Assembly: GCF_002028545.1 (NCBI RefSeq) | Contig: NZ_MWPQ01000055.1 | Location: forward strand, 101,664-165,663 | Direction of reading: 5' to 3' | DNA: 64,000 nucleotides | From: Nitrobacter vulgaris | GTDB taxonomy: Bacteria > Pseudomonadota > Alphaproteobacteria > Rhizobiales > Xanthobacteraceae | Shown: positions 45,183 to 53,917 of the stretch, piece by piece | Position numbering within the stretch: position 1 is the stretch's first letter | How the letters are laid out: each line of letters opens with the position of its first letter | Position numbers and translations under genes: made by a program | Notes under the pieces: generated by a model | Told to the model about the DNA's origin: nothing | The model's database searches: none | The model's input: the letters and a program-made list of their open reading frames with translations, nothing else

Positions 45183-46738
45183 GGCGACACCTCCCGCAGC
45201 GCAGGAATTTTTGCGCCTCCAGCAAGCCAGTCGCTGTAGGTTCGCAGCTTCAATCCAAGCTTCTCATAGTAGACTCTGAGGTAACCGTCGCTACCACGGG
45301 TCACGGCTTGCGGCATCAGATTCTGCACTTCCTGCGCGATCACACCAACATATGACTTGCTGCTACCGAGATAGCTGAAGCGGTAGTAACCAAGGCCGTT
45401 GGTAAGATAACCCAGCAGTACGAGGTGGTGTTTCAGTTGGACATCGGACCGCCGTCCACCGCCGCCACGGAAGCCGCCGCCGCCACGTCCGGCGAAGCTG
45501 GCAGCACCTCCTCCTCGCCCGCCCAGGCTTGCATGACCGCGAGCCGAAGCCGCGGAAGCAGCCCTGCCCGACGATATGTTCATGGCACCGCCACGATTGC
45601 CGCCACCGCGCGCCGCGCCGCCAGCACGGTTAGCAGCCCTGTTACCTGCTTTGGCACGGTCGCCACCGCCCCTGGCGCGATCGGCTGTGCCCGGTCGATT
45701 TCCACGATCGCCGCCCGGCCGGTCGCGTGAGGCCGCACGGTCGCCTGCGCGATCTCCGCCGCCAGGTCGATCCTGCCCTGGACGAAGCACCTGCTGCCCA
45801 CCGCGGCCCCGAAAATCCATGCGGTTCGATGCGCCGGCCCTCAGATTGTTGTTGCCGAAGCGCTGCTGAACATTCGCGTTATTGTACCGCACACCCTGAC
45901 GATGCGCCGAATTGTGCTGCCAGCTGTTTCCAACGTTATTTATCCGATTGTAGTGGTTGACGTAGAGATTGCGGTTACCCCAATTGAATCCGCCACCCCA
46001 GTAGTTACCCCAGCGTCCGATAGCCCAGCCCGCACCGAACGCGAGCCCCGTCGCGATCACTCCCGCACCGATGTAGGACGGATACCCGAAGTAATAGGGT
46101 GGATACGCTGCATAGGGCCAGGTTCCGTAAACCGCGGCGGGATCGTAGTACGGCACGTACATCGTATCGGGGCTGGTCGACTCGATGACAATCGCCTGCT
46201 TGCTTTCCTGCGCTTGAACGCTCACCTTTTGCTGCTTGGTGGTAACCAGCTTCTTGTTGTCGTAGGCTTTGGAACGAAGGCGCTGGATTGCATCCATGAC
46301 ATCGGCTTGCTGCGCGAGAATGGCATCGCCGAGACTCTTGGTCCAGTCGATCTTGTCGCTCATCATTGAAATGACATCTGGAGTGCTTGAAAGCGCTTTG
46401 ACGCTGTTGTCCCACGATTGCTTTTCAACCTCCTTCTTCAACGCATCACCTTTCAGGGTTTTGCGTTCCTTGAGCCAGCGATCGGCCTGCACGACCTCCA
46501 GCGGATAGGTTGATGCCGCCAGTACATTCGCCAGCAGTTCATCGGGATAGAGCGCAATCGGGGCAGTCAGCGCCTCGAGTTGCTCGGGTTTCAACAGCTC
46601 TGCATCGGGCACAGATTTGGTGGCTTGCTGTGGCGTACCGTTTGGATCCGGCGGATTATCGGCCGTTTGTGCCACGATGGCGATAGGATCCGCCATTAGC
46701 AATGCGAGCGCGATCAGGGCCTTGCCGCAGCGAAACAT
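45179..46738 (-). CDS. DUF3300 protein with an Arg/Gly-rich linker and a peptidase-S74-like C-terminal domain
   Basis: 519 residues from the ATG at 46738 (GAGGAGAGG upstream). Signal peptide to about 23. DUF3300 domain about 45-260: LEALTAPIALYPDELLANVL, AASTYPLEVVQADRWL, SWDNSVKALSSTPDVISMMS, YVPYYDPAAVYGTWPY and glycine-rich membrane-like GAGVIATGLAFGAGWAIGRW. An Asn/Arg/Gly-rich stretch (about 265-435, e.g. DRPGGGDRAGDRAASRDRPG) follows. The last 75 residues, RSDVQLKHHLVLLGYL, YYRFSYLGSSKSYVGVIAQE, VQNLMPQAV and DGYLRVYYEKLGLKL, look like the S74 intramolecular chaperone, with S-D-x-x-L-K at its start. A FNR/FixK-type box lies 56-69 bases upstream. Confidence 0.88.
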   Translation of the reverse strand: MFRCGKALIALALLMADPIAIVAQTADNPPDPNGTPQQATKSVPDAELLKPEQLEALTAPIALYPDELLANVLAASTYPLEVVQADRWLKERKTLKGDALKKEVEKQSWDNSVKALSSTPDVISMMSDKIDWTKSLGDAILAQQADVMDAIQRLRSKAYDNKKLVTTKQQKVSVQAQESKQAIVIESTSPDTMYVPYYDPAAVYGTWPYAAYPPYYFGYPSYIGAGVIATGLAFGAGWAIGRWGNYWGGGFNWGNRNLYVNHYNRINNVGNSWQHNSAHRQGVRYNNANVQQRFGNNNLRAGASNRMDFRGRGGQQVLRPGQDRPGGGDRAGDRAASRDRPGGDRGNRPGTADRARGGGDRAKAGNRAANRAGGAARGGGNRGGAMNISSGRAASAASARGHASLGGRGGGAASFAGRGGGGFRGGGGRRSDVQLKHHLVLLGYLTNGLGYYRFSYLGSSKSYVGVIAQEVQNLMPQAVTRGSDGYLRVYYEKLGLKLRTYSDWLAGGAKIPALREVSP

Positions 46739-46793
46739 CACACCTCTCCTCGGGTTCATCGCTACAAAAATGGAGCAAAGCCGAGCTCGTTCT

Positions 46794-46807
46794 TTGATAA
46801 AGATCAA
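46794..46807 (-). promoter_or_regulatory. FNR/FixK-type box upstream of DUF3300-DUF2950
   Basis: TTGAT-AAAG-ATCAA, a perfect anaerobox. With the usual -41.5 spacing it would place a start site near 46759, about 20 bases before the DUF3300 ATG at 46738. Confidence 0.85.
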
Positions 46808-46857
46808 CGAAACGAACGGCACCGTTCTTCTGCGGGGCGAGGGTCTGACTGCAAGTC

Positions 46858-48765
46858 TCAGACCGAAGTAGCTTGATCCCGAAGAATCGGAAGCCTGAGC
46901 GTGAAAAGTGCACCGCCGGGTGACTGATTTGCCGCAGAAATCTGTCCGTGGTGCGCTTCGACAATGGAACGGACGATTGCAAGTCCCATACCCATGCCCT
47001 GCGGTTTCGTCGTGAAAAACGGATCGAAAACCTTCGCAAGATCGGCGATCGCGATACCGGGGCCGGTGTCGCTGATACTGACTTCCGCCCAGGCGCCCGA
47101 GCGCCTTGTGGTTACGCTGACTTCTCGCTCTATTGCCTCCGCTTCGGATATTGCATCCATCGCGTTGATCATCAAGTTCAGAAAGACTTGTTGTAAGTGA
47201 ACAACGTCTCCCATGATCTTCAGGTCGATCGATTCCGTACTACATTTCAATGCGATATTCCGCTCGCTGCCGACGGTCGCGATAAACCCCATCACTTGCC
47301 GTACCGTCTCGTTCAAGTCGATACAGGTAATCTCAAATGGTGTTTTCTTCAGCACGCTGCGTAGCCGACGTATCACCTCGCTGGCGCGCTGATCGTCACG
47401 CCTGATGTCAGCAAGAATTTCCTTCACCTCATCGAGATTCGGTGAGGGACTCTTCAGCATGAGCTCGGCTGTCTCGGTGTTGGTGAGAATCGAACCAAGC
47501 GGCTGGTTCAACTCATGCGCGATAGAAATCGTCAGTTCTCCGACAGTCGAACTGCGGTTGATATGGGCAAGATCAGTCAAGCGTTGGCGCGATTCGACTT
47601 CGGCAAGACGGCGGCGACGACGCTCATGCAGCAGTCCGCTGATCAACGCTCCCTGAATCAGGATTACGGTCGCAATCAACAACAACTGCCAATGATTGAC
47701 CTCCCATATGCGGGGCTCGCGAAACAAGACTTCGCTTCCTGGAGGCAGGTTTCTCTCGCTGATATCCCAGCGCTGCATTTCGCGCCAATCGAACTTCGGA
47801 TTGGAATATTTGATCGCAACCAGCCTTATATCGCGAGGTTTTTCTCCGTTCAGAATACGGATCGCCACAGCGGCTGTGAGCCTGCTAATTTCGAGAACGG
47901 AATACATCGGCCCGCCGACAGTCTCATTGCCAAAAAAGCCATCGTCGTAAGAAAAAAGCGGAGCATTGGACACTGCGTGAAGTTGCTGAAGCGCGGTATT
48001 CCCCTCGTAGGAGACTCCAATTGCGTCGACGTTCATCAGATGCCAGAAAATAGCTGTTTTCGGCGGCAACGTTTCGCTTTTCTTCAGAAAATCCTGGAAC
48101 GAAATATCATTGGGCCGGATGAACTCAACCTTCTTCTGGACAGATGCAGCGTCCTTGCGGAGTTCGCCGAGCCAGAATTTCTCGTTGGGCGACGTTCCGT
48201 TCAAAACGACAATTCGCTCCGTGCCGGGAAGAACACGAAGGATCGTCTCGAAAGAAAGGCGAAAATCGTGAGAAACAGCAATGACGGTGTCACTATCCGG
48301 CAAATCCGAGAACTGGATACGACGCTGCTCGACCGCTGTCAGTATCAGGGGAATTTGAGTGAACAAATGTCGGCGGTGTTGCTGAACAAAATTCGAGGCA
48401 GGAGCGCCGATGGCAATGACAATATCCGGAGGGCGTTCGGAATAGAGCGCATTCAGGTAGGCAATAAACGGTGGCCCAGGATTTTCATCGCCAGAGCGTG
48501 CGGAAACCATCGAGTGGTCCTGAATATCAATCTGCCACGGCGACAACTGCTCCAAATTCTCCCGAATGGCTTTTGCATACGTCCCCCATGGTCTGAAATC
48601 TCGTCCAAAGGAATGCAGGATCAATACCCGTTTGATCTCGCGAGTCTGACCGCTGCGCGCAAACTCGGACGGGATGATCGTCCAAACCAGCAGACAGACA
48701 CATAGACGGGTAACAAGACCCAGCCAGGATGGGTTAGTCGCTGCCATCGGGGCGCGTCCATTCAT
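46858..48765 (-). CDS. Membrane sensor histidine kinase with periplasmic ABC-substrate-binding-like domain
   Basis: 635 residues from the ATG at 48765; ATG at 48747 is an alternative and the frame is open to 48906. A signal segment (LGLVTRLCVCLLVWTIIPSE) is followed by a periplasmic domain, about 40-320, of the ABC_sub_bind type (KRVLILHSFGRDFRPWGTYA, PPDIVIAIGAPASNFVQQHR, IFWHLMNVDAIGVSYEGNTA). Then one membrane helix (HWQLLLIATVILIQGALISG), and a kinase core: H-box GELTISIAHELNQPLGSILT, N-box LQQVFLNLMINAMDAI, G-boxes SDTGPGIAIADLAKVFD and PFFTTKPQGMGMGLAIVRSI. It probably works with a nearby response regulator, for example that at 53918-54550. Confidence 0.93.
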   Translation of the reverse strand: MNGRAPMAATNPSWLGLVTRLCVCLLVWTIIPSEFARSGQTREIKRVLILHSFGRDFRPWGTYAKAIRENLEQLSPWQIDIQDHSMVSARSGDENPGPPFIAYLNALYSERPPDIVIAIGAPASNFVQQHRRHLFTQIPLILTAVEQRRIQFSDLPDSDTVIAVSHDFRLSFETILRVLPGTERIVVLNGTSPNEKFWLGELRKDAASVQKKVEFIRPNDISFQDFLKKSETLPPKTAIFWHLMNVDAIGVSYEGNTALQQLHAVSNAPLFSYDDGFFGNETVGGPMYSVLEISRLTAAVAIRILNGEKPRDIRLVAIKYSNPKFDWREMQRWDISERNLPPGSEVLFREPRIWEVNHWQLLLIATVILIQGALISGLLHERRRRRLAEVESRQRLTDLAHINRSSTVGELTISIAHELNQPLGSILTNTETAELMLKSPSPNLDEVKEILADIRRDDQRASEVIRRLRSVLKKTPFEITCIDLNETVRQVMGFIATVGSERNIALKCSTESIDLKIMGDVVHLQQVFLNLMINAMDAISEAEAIEREVSVTTRRSGAWAEVSISDTGPGIAIADLAKVFDPFFTTKPQGMGMGLAIVRSIVEAHHGQISAANQSPGGALFTLRLPILRDQATSV

Positions 48766-49184
48766 CCTCGTACCCGGCGGCCCGAACGACTGTCTTGCAG
48801 CACGTTTCAGTGCGGGCGCACGACCTTCAACGGTCTCAGCCGAGCCGGACGAGACCGTCAACCAAGCGTCGCGACCCGACCGTGGGCTTCCACGACCTTT
48901 ACGCAAGTGGCATCATAATATGCGCCTGTAGCACTGACCGCAACGGTCCAGGGACATTGCCATTGTTGCAGAGTAGCTTTGCAGCGAACGCTACGGTGAC
49001 GGCCGGCTCATTCTTTGCCTGATACAATTGCCCATCACCGCTAACAAACACCGGTTGCGCTCGCGGTGGCAAGATAGAAAAGCACATGGTGCGGCGCCAT
49101 GGAATGTATCGCCTCGTTCAACTCTCCTCTCCCCGACTTTGGCCTCAGACTTTAGCGTGCCCGGTAACCATGGATGCGAATTTG
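48766..49184. other. Intergenic region between the sensor kinase and the ppk2 operon
   Basis: About 420 bases between divergent genes. Open frames here are not protein-like. An FNR/FixK box marks its right end (49185-49198). No second box was found close to the kinase start. Confidence 0.35.
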
Positions 49185-49198
49185 TTGATTTGAATCAA
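49185..49198 (+). promoter_or_regulatory. FNR/FixK-type box upstream of the hypothetical-ppk2 operon
   Basis: TTGAT-TTGA-ATCAA, a perfect anaerobox. The -41.5 rule gives a start site near 49233, about 28 bases before the ATG at 49261. Confidence 0.85.
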
Positions 49199-49260
49199 GG
49201 TAACGACGTCGACCCGACCTAGCCTCGTCATGACAATACATTCGTCAGGAGTTTCTCGTC

Positions 49261-49716
49261 ATGCCAGGCAGCATTGATGACCTCATCCCGAGCGCGCAAC
49301 AGATCCGGAAAGAAGCGGCCCTCAAGGAAGCCGAAAAGGCGGATCAATATGCCCGCCTGGCAGCGGCCGCCCAAGCCGAGAAACATGCACTGATCGAGCG
49401 GCTCAGTCGTTCATCCGGCAAGTCCGAGGAGGAAAAAATCCAGCTCGCCTCGACCGTCATCCAGCGAGCAGTCCGAAACGGGCTAACCGAAGTGCAGGTG
49501 TATCGGTTCCCCAACTCGCTATGCACGGATAAAGGCCGAGCCATCAATCAGCAGGAGGCCGGCTGGGAGAACACACTGACGGGGATTCCGAAAGAAATAT
49601 TCGAGCTCTGGCGCGACTATCTGAAACCGCGGGGTTATCGCATCAGTTACCAGATTATTGATTACCCCGGAGGTGTCCCTGGCGACATCGCCGTCACTAT
49701 CTCCTGGGGAGATTAG
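49261..49716 (+). CDS. Hypothetical protein upstream of ppk2
   Basis: 151 residues with AGGAG 9-10 bases before the ATG. Residues 10-70 form a long charged helix (RKEAALKEAEKADQYARLAA, AAQAEKHALIERLSRSSGKS), probably a coiled coil. The second half reads IQRAVRNGLTEVQVYRFPNS, LCTDKGRAINQQEAGWENTL, WRDYLKPRGYRISYQIIDYP and ends DIAVTISWGD, which looks like an alpha/beta domain. I do not recognise a named family. It shares a FNR/FixK-type promoter with ppk2, 42 bases downstream, and so probably belongs to the low-oxygen response. Confidence 0.85.
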   Translation: MPGSIDDLIPSAQQIRKEAALKEAEKADQYARLAAAAQAEKHALIERLSRSSGKSEEEKIQLASTVIQRAVRNGLTEVQVYRFPNSLCTDKGRAINQQEAGWENTLTGIPKEIFELWRDYLKPRGYRISYQIIDYPGGVPGDIAVTISWGD

Positions 49717-49758
49717 GAACGGTTGGTGGAGTCTGGTCTGAAGCAGCGGAAGGTAGAC

Positions 49759-50559
49759 ATGTCAGCCGACGCGGACACGCCACGGATGAAGCGCAAGGTC
49801 TATGAGAAAGAGCTGGAAAAGCTCCAGGTCGAGCTTTGCTATCTTCAGGAATGGGTGAAGGCGAACAAGATTCGAGTCATCGTCCTGTTCGAGGGCCGGG
49901 ATGCCGCCGGGAAGGGCGGCACGATCAAGGCGATTACGGAGAAGGTCAGTCCGCGCGTGTTTCGCGTTGCCGCCTTGCCAGCTCCGTCCGACCGGGAGAA
50001 GACGCAATTATTTCTTCAACGTTACATGCAGAATTTTCCGGCTGCAGGTGAAATTGTGATCTTCGACCGGAGTTGGTACAATCGCGCCGGCGTGGAATAT
50101 GTGATGGGCTTTTGTACGCCCGCCGAGCACAAACGATTCCTTTCTCTCTGCCCCCAGATGGAGAAATATATCATCGAAGGGGGCATCATCCTGATCAAAC
50201 TCTGGCTTGAGGTCGGGATGGACGAGCAGGAGCGTCGCTTCAAGGCGAGAATCGACGATCCGCTGCGGCAGTGGAAGTTGAGTCCGATGGATACTGCATC
50301 TTACCAACGATGGTACGACTACTCAGAAGCTCGGGACCTGATGCTGAAGGCAACCAGCACGAAGCAATCGCCATGGTACATCGTTCGCTCCGACGACAAG
50401 CGTCGAGCTCGACTGAACTGCATCGCGCATCTGCTGGAGTTGATTCCGTATAAACGGATACATAAAAACAAGGTCAAGCTGCCAAAGCGCTCCGCGAAGG
50501 AGCGCTTTGACGACCAGGCGGGCCTGCGTGGGATGACGTTCGTGGCTGAACGTTACTGA
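49759..50559 (+). CDS. ppk2: Polyphosphate kinase 2
   Basis: 266 residues from the ATG at 49759 (GGAAGGT upstream); the frame open from 49723 is less likely. PPK2 motifs: Walker A FEGRDAAGKGGTIKAITEKV, PRVFRVAALPAPSDREKTQL, Walker B IVIFDRSWYNRAGVEYVMGF, lid-module residues ERRFKARIDDPLRQWKLSPM, WYDYSEARDLMLKATSTKQS and WYIVRSDDKRRARLNCIAHL. It uses polyphosphate to phosphorylate nucleotides (ADP or GDP in most one-domain members). It is second in a FNR/FixK-box operon. Near its end, 50484-50508, a perfect 10-base inverted repeat occurs within codons. Confidence 0.95.
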   Translation: MSADADTPRMKRKVYEKELEKLQVELCYLQEWVKANKIRVIVLFEGRDAAGKGGTIKAITEKVSPRVFRVAALPAPSDREKTQLFLQRYMQNFPAAGEIVIFDRSWYNRAGVEYVMGFCTPAEHKRFLSLCPQMEKYIIEGGIILIKLWLEVGMDEQERRFKARIDDPLRQWKLSPMDTASYQRWYDYSEARDLMLKATSTKQSPWYIVRSDDKRRARLNCIAHLLELIPYKRIHKNKVKLPKRSAKERFDDQAGLRGMTFVAERY

Positions 50560-50573
50560 GTGGACCAGGTCGC

Positions 50574-51035
50574 CTACTGCGTGGTCCGACTGGTTCGCAT
50601 CTGTTTCAAGCTTATCGATACCCCACCGACAGCGACCGACATTTCGGCGCCTACCCTCGGGCCACTCAGTTGCAAGATCACGCCGTTGGCGTTTTGCAGT
50701 TGAACTCCGCCGGCTCCAGCCACGACAGCGCCGCCGGCTCCGACAGCGGTGTACCTGCCTTCGATCGAAGCCGGCCCTTTTAGATTAAGGGCTCGTCCAA
50801 CAAGCTTGGTCGTCGAGGCTCCGATCGTGAAGCCGACACTCATGCCCGAGACAGTGAATGGATAGTGAGTGCCCCGGAGCGTCAGTACGCCCTCGCCGCC
50901 ACCGACTCCTACAACAAACCCGCCTTTGGTGAAGATCACCGCGACGCGCCCTGTTTCAGCGCGAGCGGGCGTACTGATGGCAGCCGCTCCCACGAGGAAG
51001 ACTAACAAGGCAGAGCTCACGCTAAATTTCTTCAT
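50574..51035 (-). CDS. Secreted glycine-rich protein, DUF1134/EipA-like in composition
   Basis: 153 residues from the ATG at 51035; the frame open to 51122 is leader. Signal peptide MKKFSVSSALLVFLVGAAAI to STPARA. The rest is beta-strand-like with many Gly and Val: FTKGGFVVGVGGGEGVLTLR, GMSVGFTIGASTTKLVGRAL, VGAGGAVVAGAGGVQLQNAN, GAEMSVAVGGVSISL. The pattern is reminiscent of DUF1134/EipA or YSC84-type envelope proteins, but identity is low by eye. Convergent with ppk2. A FNR/FixK-type box lies in its leader region. Confidence 0.75.
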   Translation of the reverse strand: MKKFSVSSALLVFLVGAAAISTPARAETGRVAVIFTKGGFVVGVGGGEGVLTLRGTHYPFTVSGMSVGFTIGASTTKLVGRALNLKGPASIEGRYTAVGAGGAVVAGAGGVQLQNANGVILQLSGPRVGAEMSVAVGGVSISLKQMRTSRTTQ

Positions 51036-51172
51036 GATATCTTTTTCCTTTTCCCTCTGATGACTCACACTCTGATGAACCAGCAGCTTCGAACCAAACC
51101 GGGAGAAAATTGATCGACACATTTTGTGCGGGCTGGTGTCGTTGGAGATTTTACTTTTTGCCTTCCGCCACC

Positions 51173-51186
51173 TTGATCCAAGTCAA
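51173..51186 (-). promoter_or_regulatory. FNR/FixK-type box upstream of the secreted glycine-rich protein
   Basis: TTGAT-CCAA-GTCAA, one mismatch in the right half (G for A). Predicted start site near 51138 on the minus strand, about 100 bases before the ATG at 51035. Confidence 0.65.
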
Positions 51187-51344
51187 TATCTTAATCTCGT
51201 GACACGACTGGCCAAGCTGCGGCAAATGCCAAACTGCATCATGCAACTTGGTGTCAGACACATCCAGCCGGAGATCCTTGGCTGCAGGAGTCACCCGGTG
51301 CTGGAGTCATCGGGTTCGATCACCGTCAAACTCGGGAGAGCTTA

Positions 51345-53072
51345 CTATCCAGGCGGCCGTTCGTCCCGGAGACCGGATCGTTCGCTAACATTGTCCTCGC
51401 TCAACACGCTGTCGAGCGTACGGAGCCATTCGCTACTGTCCGTCTTCTCCGCCAACCCTTCTGCTCGCAGCAACTCACGCAACTGCGCGTGAGCGCCGAC
51501 AATGCAGAACGTTATTTGACGCGACGCCAGCTCATCATAAAGATCAAGTAACATCCGCGCACCCGCCAGATCGATGTAGGGAGATGCGGATAGATCGCAG
51601 GCAACCAGCCTGACGTCAGAGACCATTCGCAGTTTTTCCAAAACGGCCTCCAGAATCGTCTCGGCATTGATGTAGAGCAACGAGGCTTCAGGGCGGAACG
51701 CAACAACGCCAACCAGCGGCGTCACGCCCTCATGCCTGATGCTGTCGGAATAGCGGCCCGATTCAGGAAGCCGTCCGAGAAACGCTATGTTGGGCCGTGA
51801 CGCCCGGATAAGCAGCAGGAGGATGGATGCGAGAGCTGCAAGCAGGACACCTTGGAGAATCCCAAGCAGCAACACGGATACGAGGGCAATGGCCGCGGCA
51901 TAAAAGTCGATACGACTCACTTCCCACATGCGAAGCAGCGCGCGGACGTCGACCAGTCTGTAAACTGCAGTAATGACAACTCCAGCCAATACTGCCCGCG
52001 GAAGGTTGGTCAGCAACTCCGTAAAGAAAAGCAGGCAGAGCGCGAGGGTTAGCGAGCAAAATAACAATGCCAGGGGCGTTCGCGCACCAGCCGTGTCATT
52101 GACGGCGGACTGCGATAATCCGCCTGCGACGGGATAGCCGTGACCGAATGCAACTGCGAGGTTGGCAGCCCCAAATCCCAGAAATTCTTGTCGGACGTCA
52201 ATACTATATCCATGCTTCGCCGCAAAACTCCGCGCCGCCGAAACGCCTTCTATATAGGCCAGCAGCAGACACCCGGCTGCTATTGGAAATAAGTCCTGGA
52301 AATCCAGCATTCCGAAAGTTGGCACCTCGAAGGCAGGCAATCCGGGCGGTATCTTCCCGGTGACAGGGACACCCATTGCCGGAAGCCCTAACAAAGTTGC
52401 CATAAGAATCGACAATGCCAACACCATGAGTCCGACGGGCCTGCCCGTCAGGAATCGCTCGCCAAGGAGCAGGAGCACGACCGCCGCAATTCCTATTGCC
52501 AATACAAGTGGATTGATGTTGCCGATCTGACCTGCAAGCCGAATTGCACGGTCAACGAAGTTGTGCCCGCCACCAGCTACGCCGAACAGGTTCGGTAACT
52601 GACTCATTATAATTGTAAGCCCCGCCCCCGCCTTGAAGCCGACAAGAATGCTGTCGCTAACCAGCCGCACAAGAACGCTCAGCTTGAAAAGCCAGGCAAT
52701 CAGGCAAAGCAACGCCACAGCGAATGCCGCAAGACTCGCGATCTGAGCGAAACGCATCGCGTCTCCCCCTGCCAGGGCCCCGACACTGCTGGCGATCATG
52801 AGCGAGATTGCGGAGGTCGGGCCGACAGCAAGCTGGCGGGATGACCCCATGAGAGCATAACCTAAACCGCCAAGCAGATAGCCATAGATGCCCACCTGCG
52901 GCGGCAACCCGGCAAGGCCCGCATAGGCCAGTGACACCGGGATCGCGTAGGCGGCGAGGGTCACTCCGGCGATGGCATCATAACGCAACCAGGACAATCT
53001 GTATTCGGCAAGCCACGTCAACGGCGGGAAAACCCCTATCCAACCCGCTCGCTGAAACGCGCGCAACGTCAT
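51345..53072 (-). CDS. SulP-family anion transporter with STAS domain
   Basis: 575 residues, AAGGAA before the ATG. The membrane domain (about 1-420) shows the SulP signature start RYDAIAGVTLAAYAIPVSLA, YAGLAGLPPQVGIYGYLLGG, SSRQLAVGPTSAISLMIASS and the helix-8/9 region NTHNPA-like GYPVAGGLSQSAVNDTAGAR. The C-terminal STAS domain (about 445-560) contains VRLVACDLSASPYIDLAGAR and MLLDLYDELASRQITFCIVG. Family members carry sulfate, bicarbonate or dicarboxylates; the substrate here is not readable. It has an FNR/FixK-type box in its leader. Confidence 0.95.
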   Translation of the reverse strand: MTLRAFQRAGWIGVFPPLTWLAEYRLSWLRYDAIAGVTLAAYAIPVSLAYAGLAGLPPQVGIYGYLLGGLGYALMGSSRQLAVGPTSAISLMIASSVGALAGGDAMRFAQIASLAAFAVALLCLIAWLFKLSVLVRLVSDSILVGFKAGAGLTIIMSQLPNLFGVAGGGHNFVDRAIRLAGQIGNINPLVLAIGIAAVVLLLLGERFLTGRPVGLMVLALSILMATLLGLPAMGVPVTGKIPPGLPAFEVPTFGMLDFQDLFPIAAGCLLLAYIEGVSAARSFAAKHGYSIDVRQEFLGFGAANLAVAFGHGYPVAGGLSQSAVNDTAGARTPLALLFCSLTLALCLLFFTELLTNLPRAVLAGVVITAVYRLVDVRALLRMWEVSRIDFYAAAIALVSVLLLGILQGVLLAALASILLLLIRASRPNIAFLGRLPESGRYSDSIRHEGVTPLVGVVAFRPEASLLYINAETILEAVLEKLRMVSDVRLVACDLSASPYIDLAGARMLLDLYDELASRQITFCIVGAHAQLRELLRAEGLAEKTDSSEWLRTLDSVLSEDNVSERSGLRDERPPG

Positions 53073-53246
53073 AGGTGTTCCTTGTTGGGATGTATCTCGC
53101 AGCGAAACAAGACGATCAGCAAGGCACCCGCCGGGAGACCAGGAACGAGATTGGGTACGCCCTTCGTTGCACAGACGTCCACGGCCGCCCTACACGAGTT
53201 GCAGCAGATCCTGACGGCATAGGCGGCGCGTCGAGCCCGACGCGGA

Positions 53247-53260
53247 TTGATCTGGATCAA
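53247..53260 (-). promoter_or_regulatory. FNR/FixK-type box upstream of sulP
   Basis: TTGAT-CTGG-ATCAA, perfect halves. Predicted minus-strand start site near 53212, about 140 bases before the SulP ATG at 53072. Confidence 0.75.
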
Positions 53261-53420
53261 GCTCTCGACGAATTTCCTGAATACCCGCGATGATCAAGGA
53301 AATGGCTCCTGGAAGGAGCTGTGGCTGGAATTACGACGTCGCTGCCACTCGATCGTTTCGCTTCCATCGATAAGGGCGCGGCGAGCAGGCATTCGAGCAG
53401 GACGCCAACAACCGATCGCG

Positions 53421-53798
53421 CTAGAATGACGCTTCTCGCACTTTTTCGACCGGCTCGGTTAGCGATCTTGCCGAAAATGGCTTGGTTGGGTACGCGATAC
53501 ATCCCGATTCGATTGCGGCTGAGCGTTTTGCGTCACTGTCGTTTCCGGTAATGAAGATCACTGGCAGCTCGACACCTCTGCCGGCGAGTTGGCGACGCAA
53601 GTCTATGCCTGATTCTTTGTACAGATCGATGTCAAGGATCACGCAAAAGGCGTCGTCGAAATCCGCATGACGCAGCAGCGCAGCGCCGGATCCGAACAGT
53701 GTTACGTTAAAACCATGCTCTCTCAACAACCGCTTCATGCCTTTGAGCATTGACGGATTATCGTCGACGACAAGAATTGACTTGGATTTCGGTATCAT
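53421..53798 (-). CDS. Single-domain response regulator (CheY-like)
   Basis: 125 residues from the ATG at 53798 (GGGAGG upstream). A receiver domain only: SILVVDDNPSMLKGMKRLLR, phospho-Asp in FCVILDIDLYKESGIDLRRQ, the Thr in VIFITGNDSDAKRSAAIESG, and Lys of YPTKPFSARSLTEPVEKV. There is no output domain. It lies 119 bases downstream of a FixJ-type regulator gene on the same strand and may be an auxiliary phosphate acceptor in the same pathway. Confidence 0.9.
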   Translation of the reverse strand: MIPKSKSILVVDDNPSMLKGMKRLLREHGFNVTLFGSGAALLRHADFDDAFCVILDIDLYKESGIDLRRQLAGRGVELPVIFITGNDSDAKRSAAIESGCIAYPTKPFSARSLTEPVEKVREASF

Positions 53799-53917
53799 CG
53801 GCCTCCCAGAAACCTGATGAAGGCCCATCGCGCGTTCATTCAGATGCCTTGTCTGCTAATATTTATATTGTCCTTTCGTACATGGTACGCGACGTAAATG
53901 TTTTCTGCGAACAAAGG

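Noticed and set aside
50484..50508. Perfect 10-base inverted repeat AAAGCGCTCC/GGAGCGCTTT
   Set aside because: It lies within ppk2 codons (KRSAKERF) some 50 bases before the stop, with no U tract; protein constraint is a sufficient explanation.
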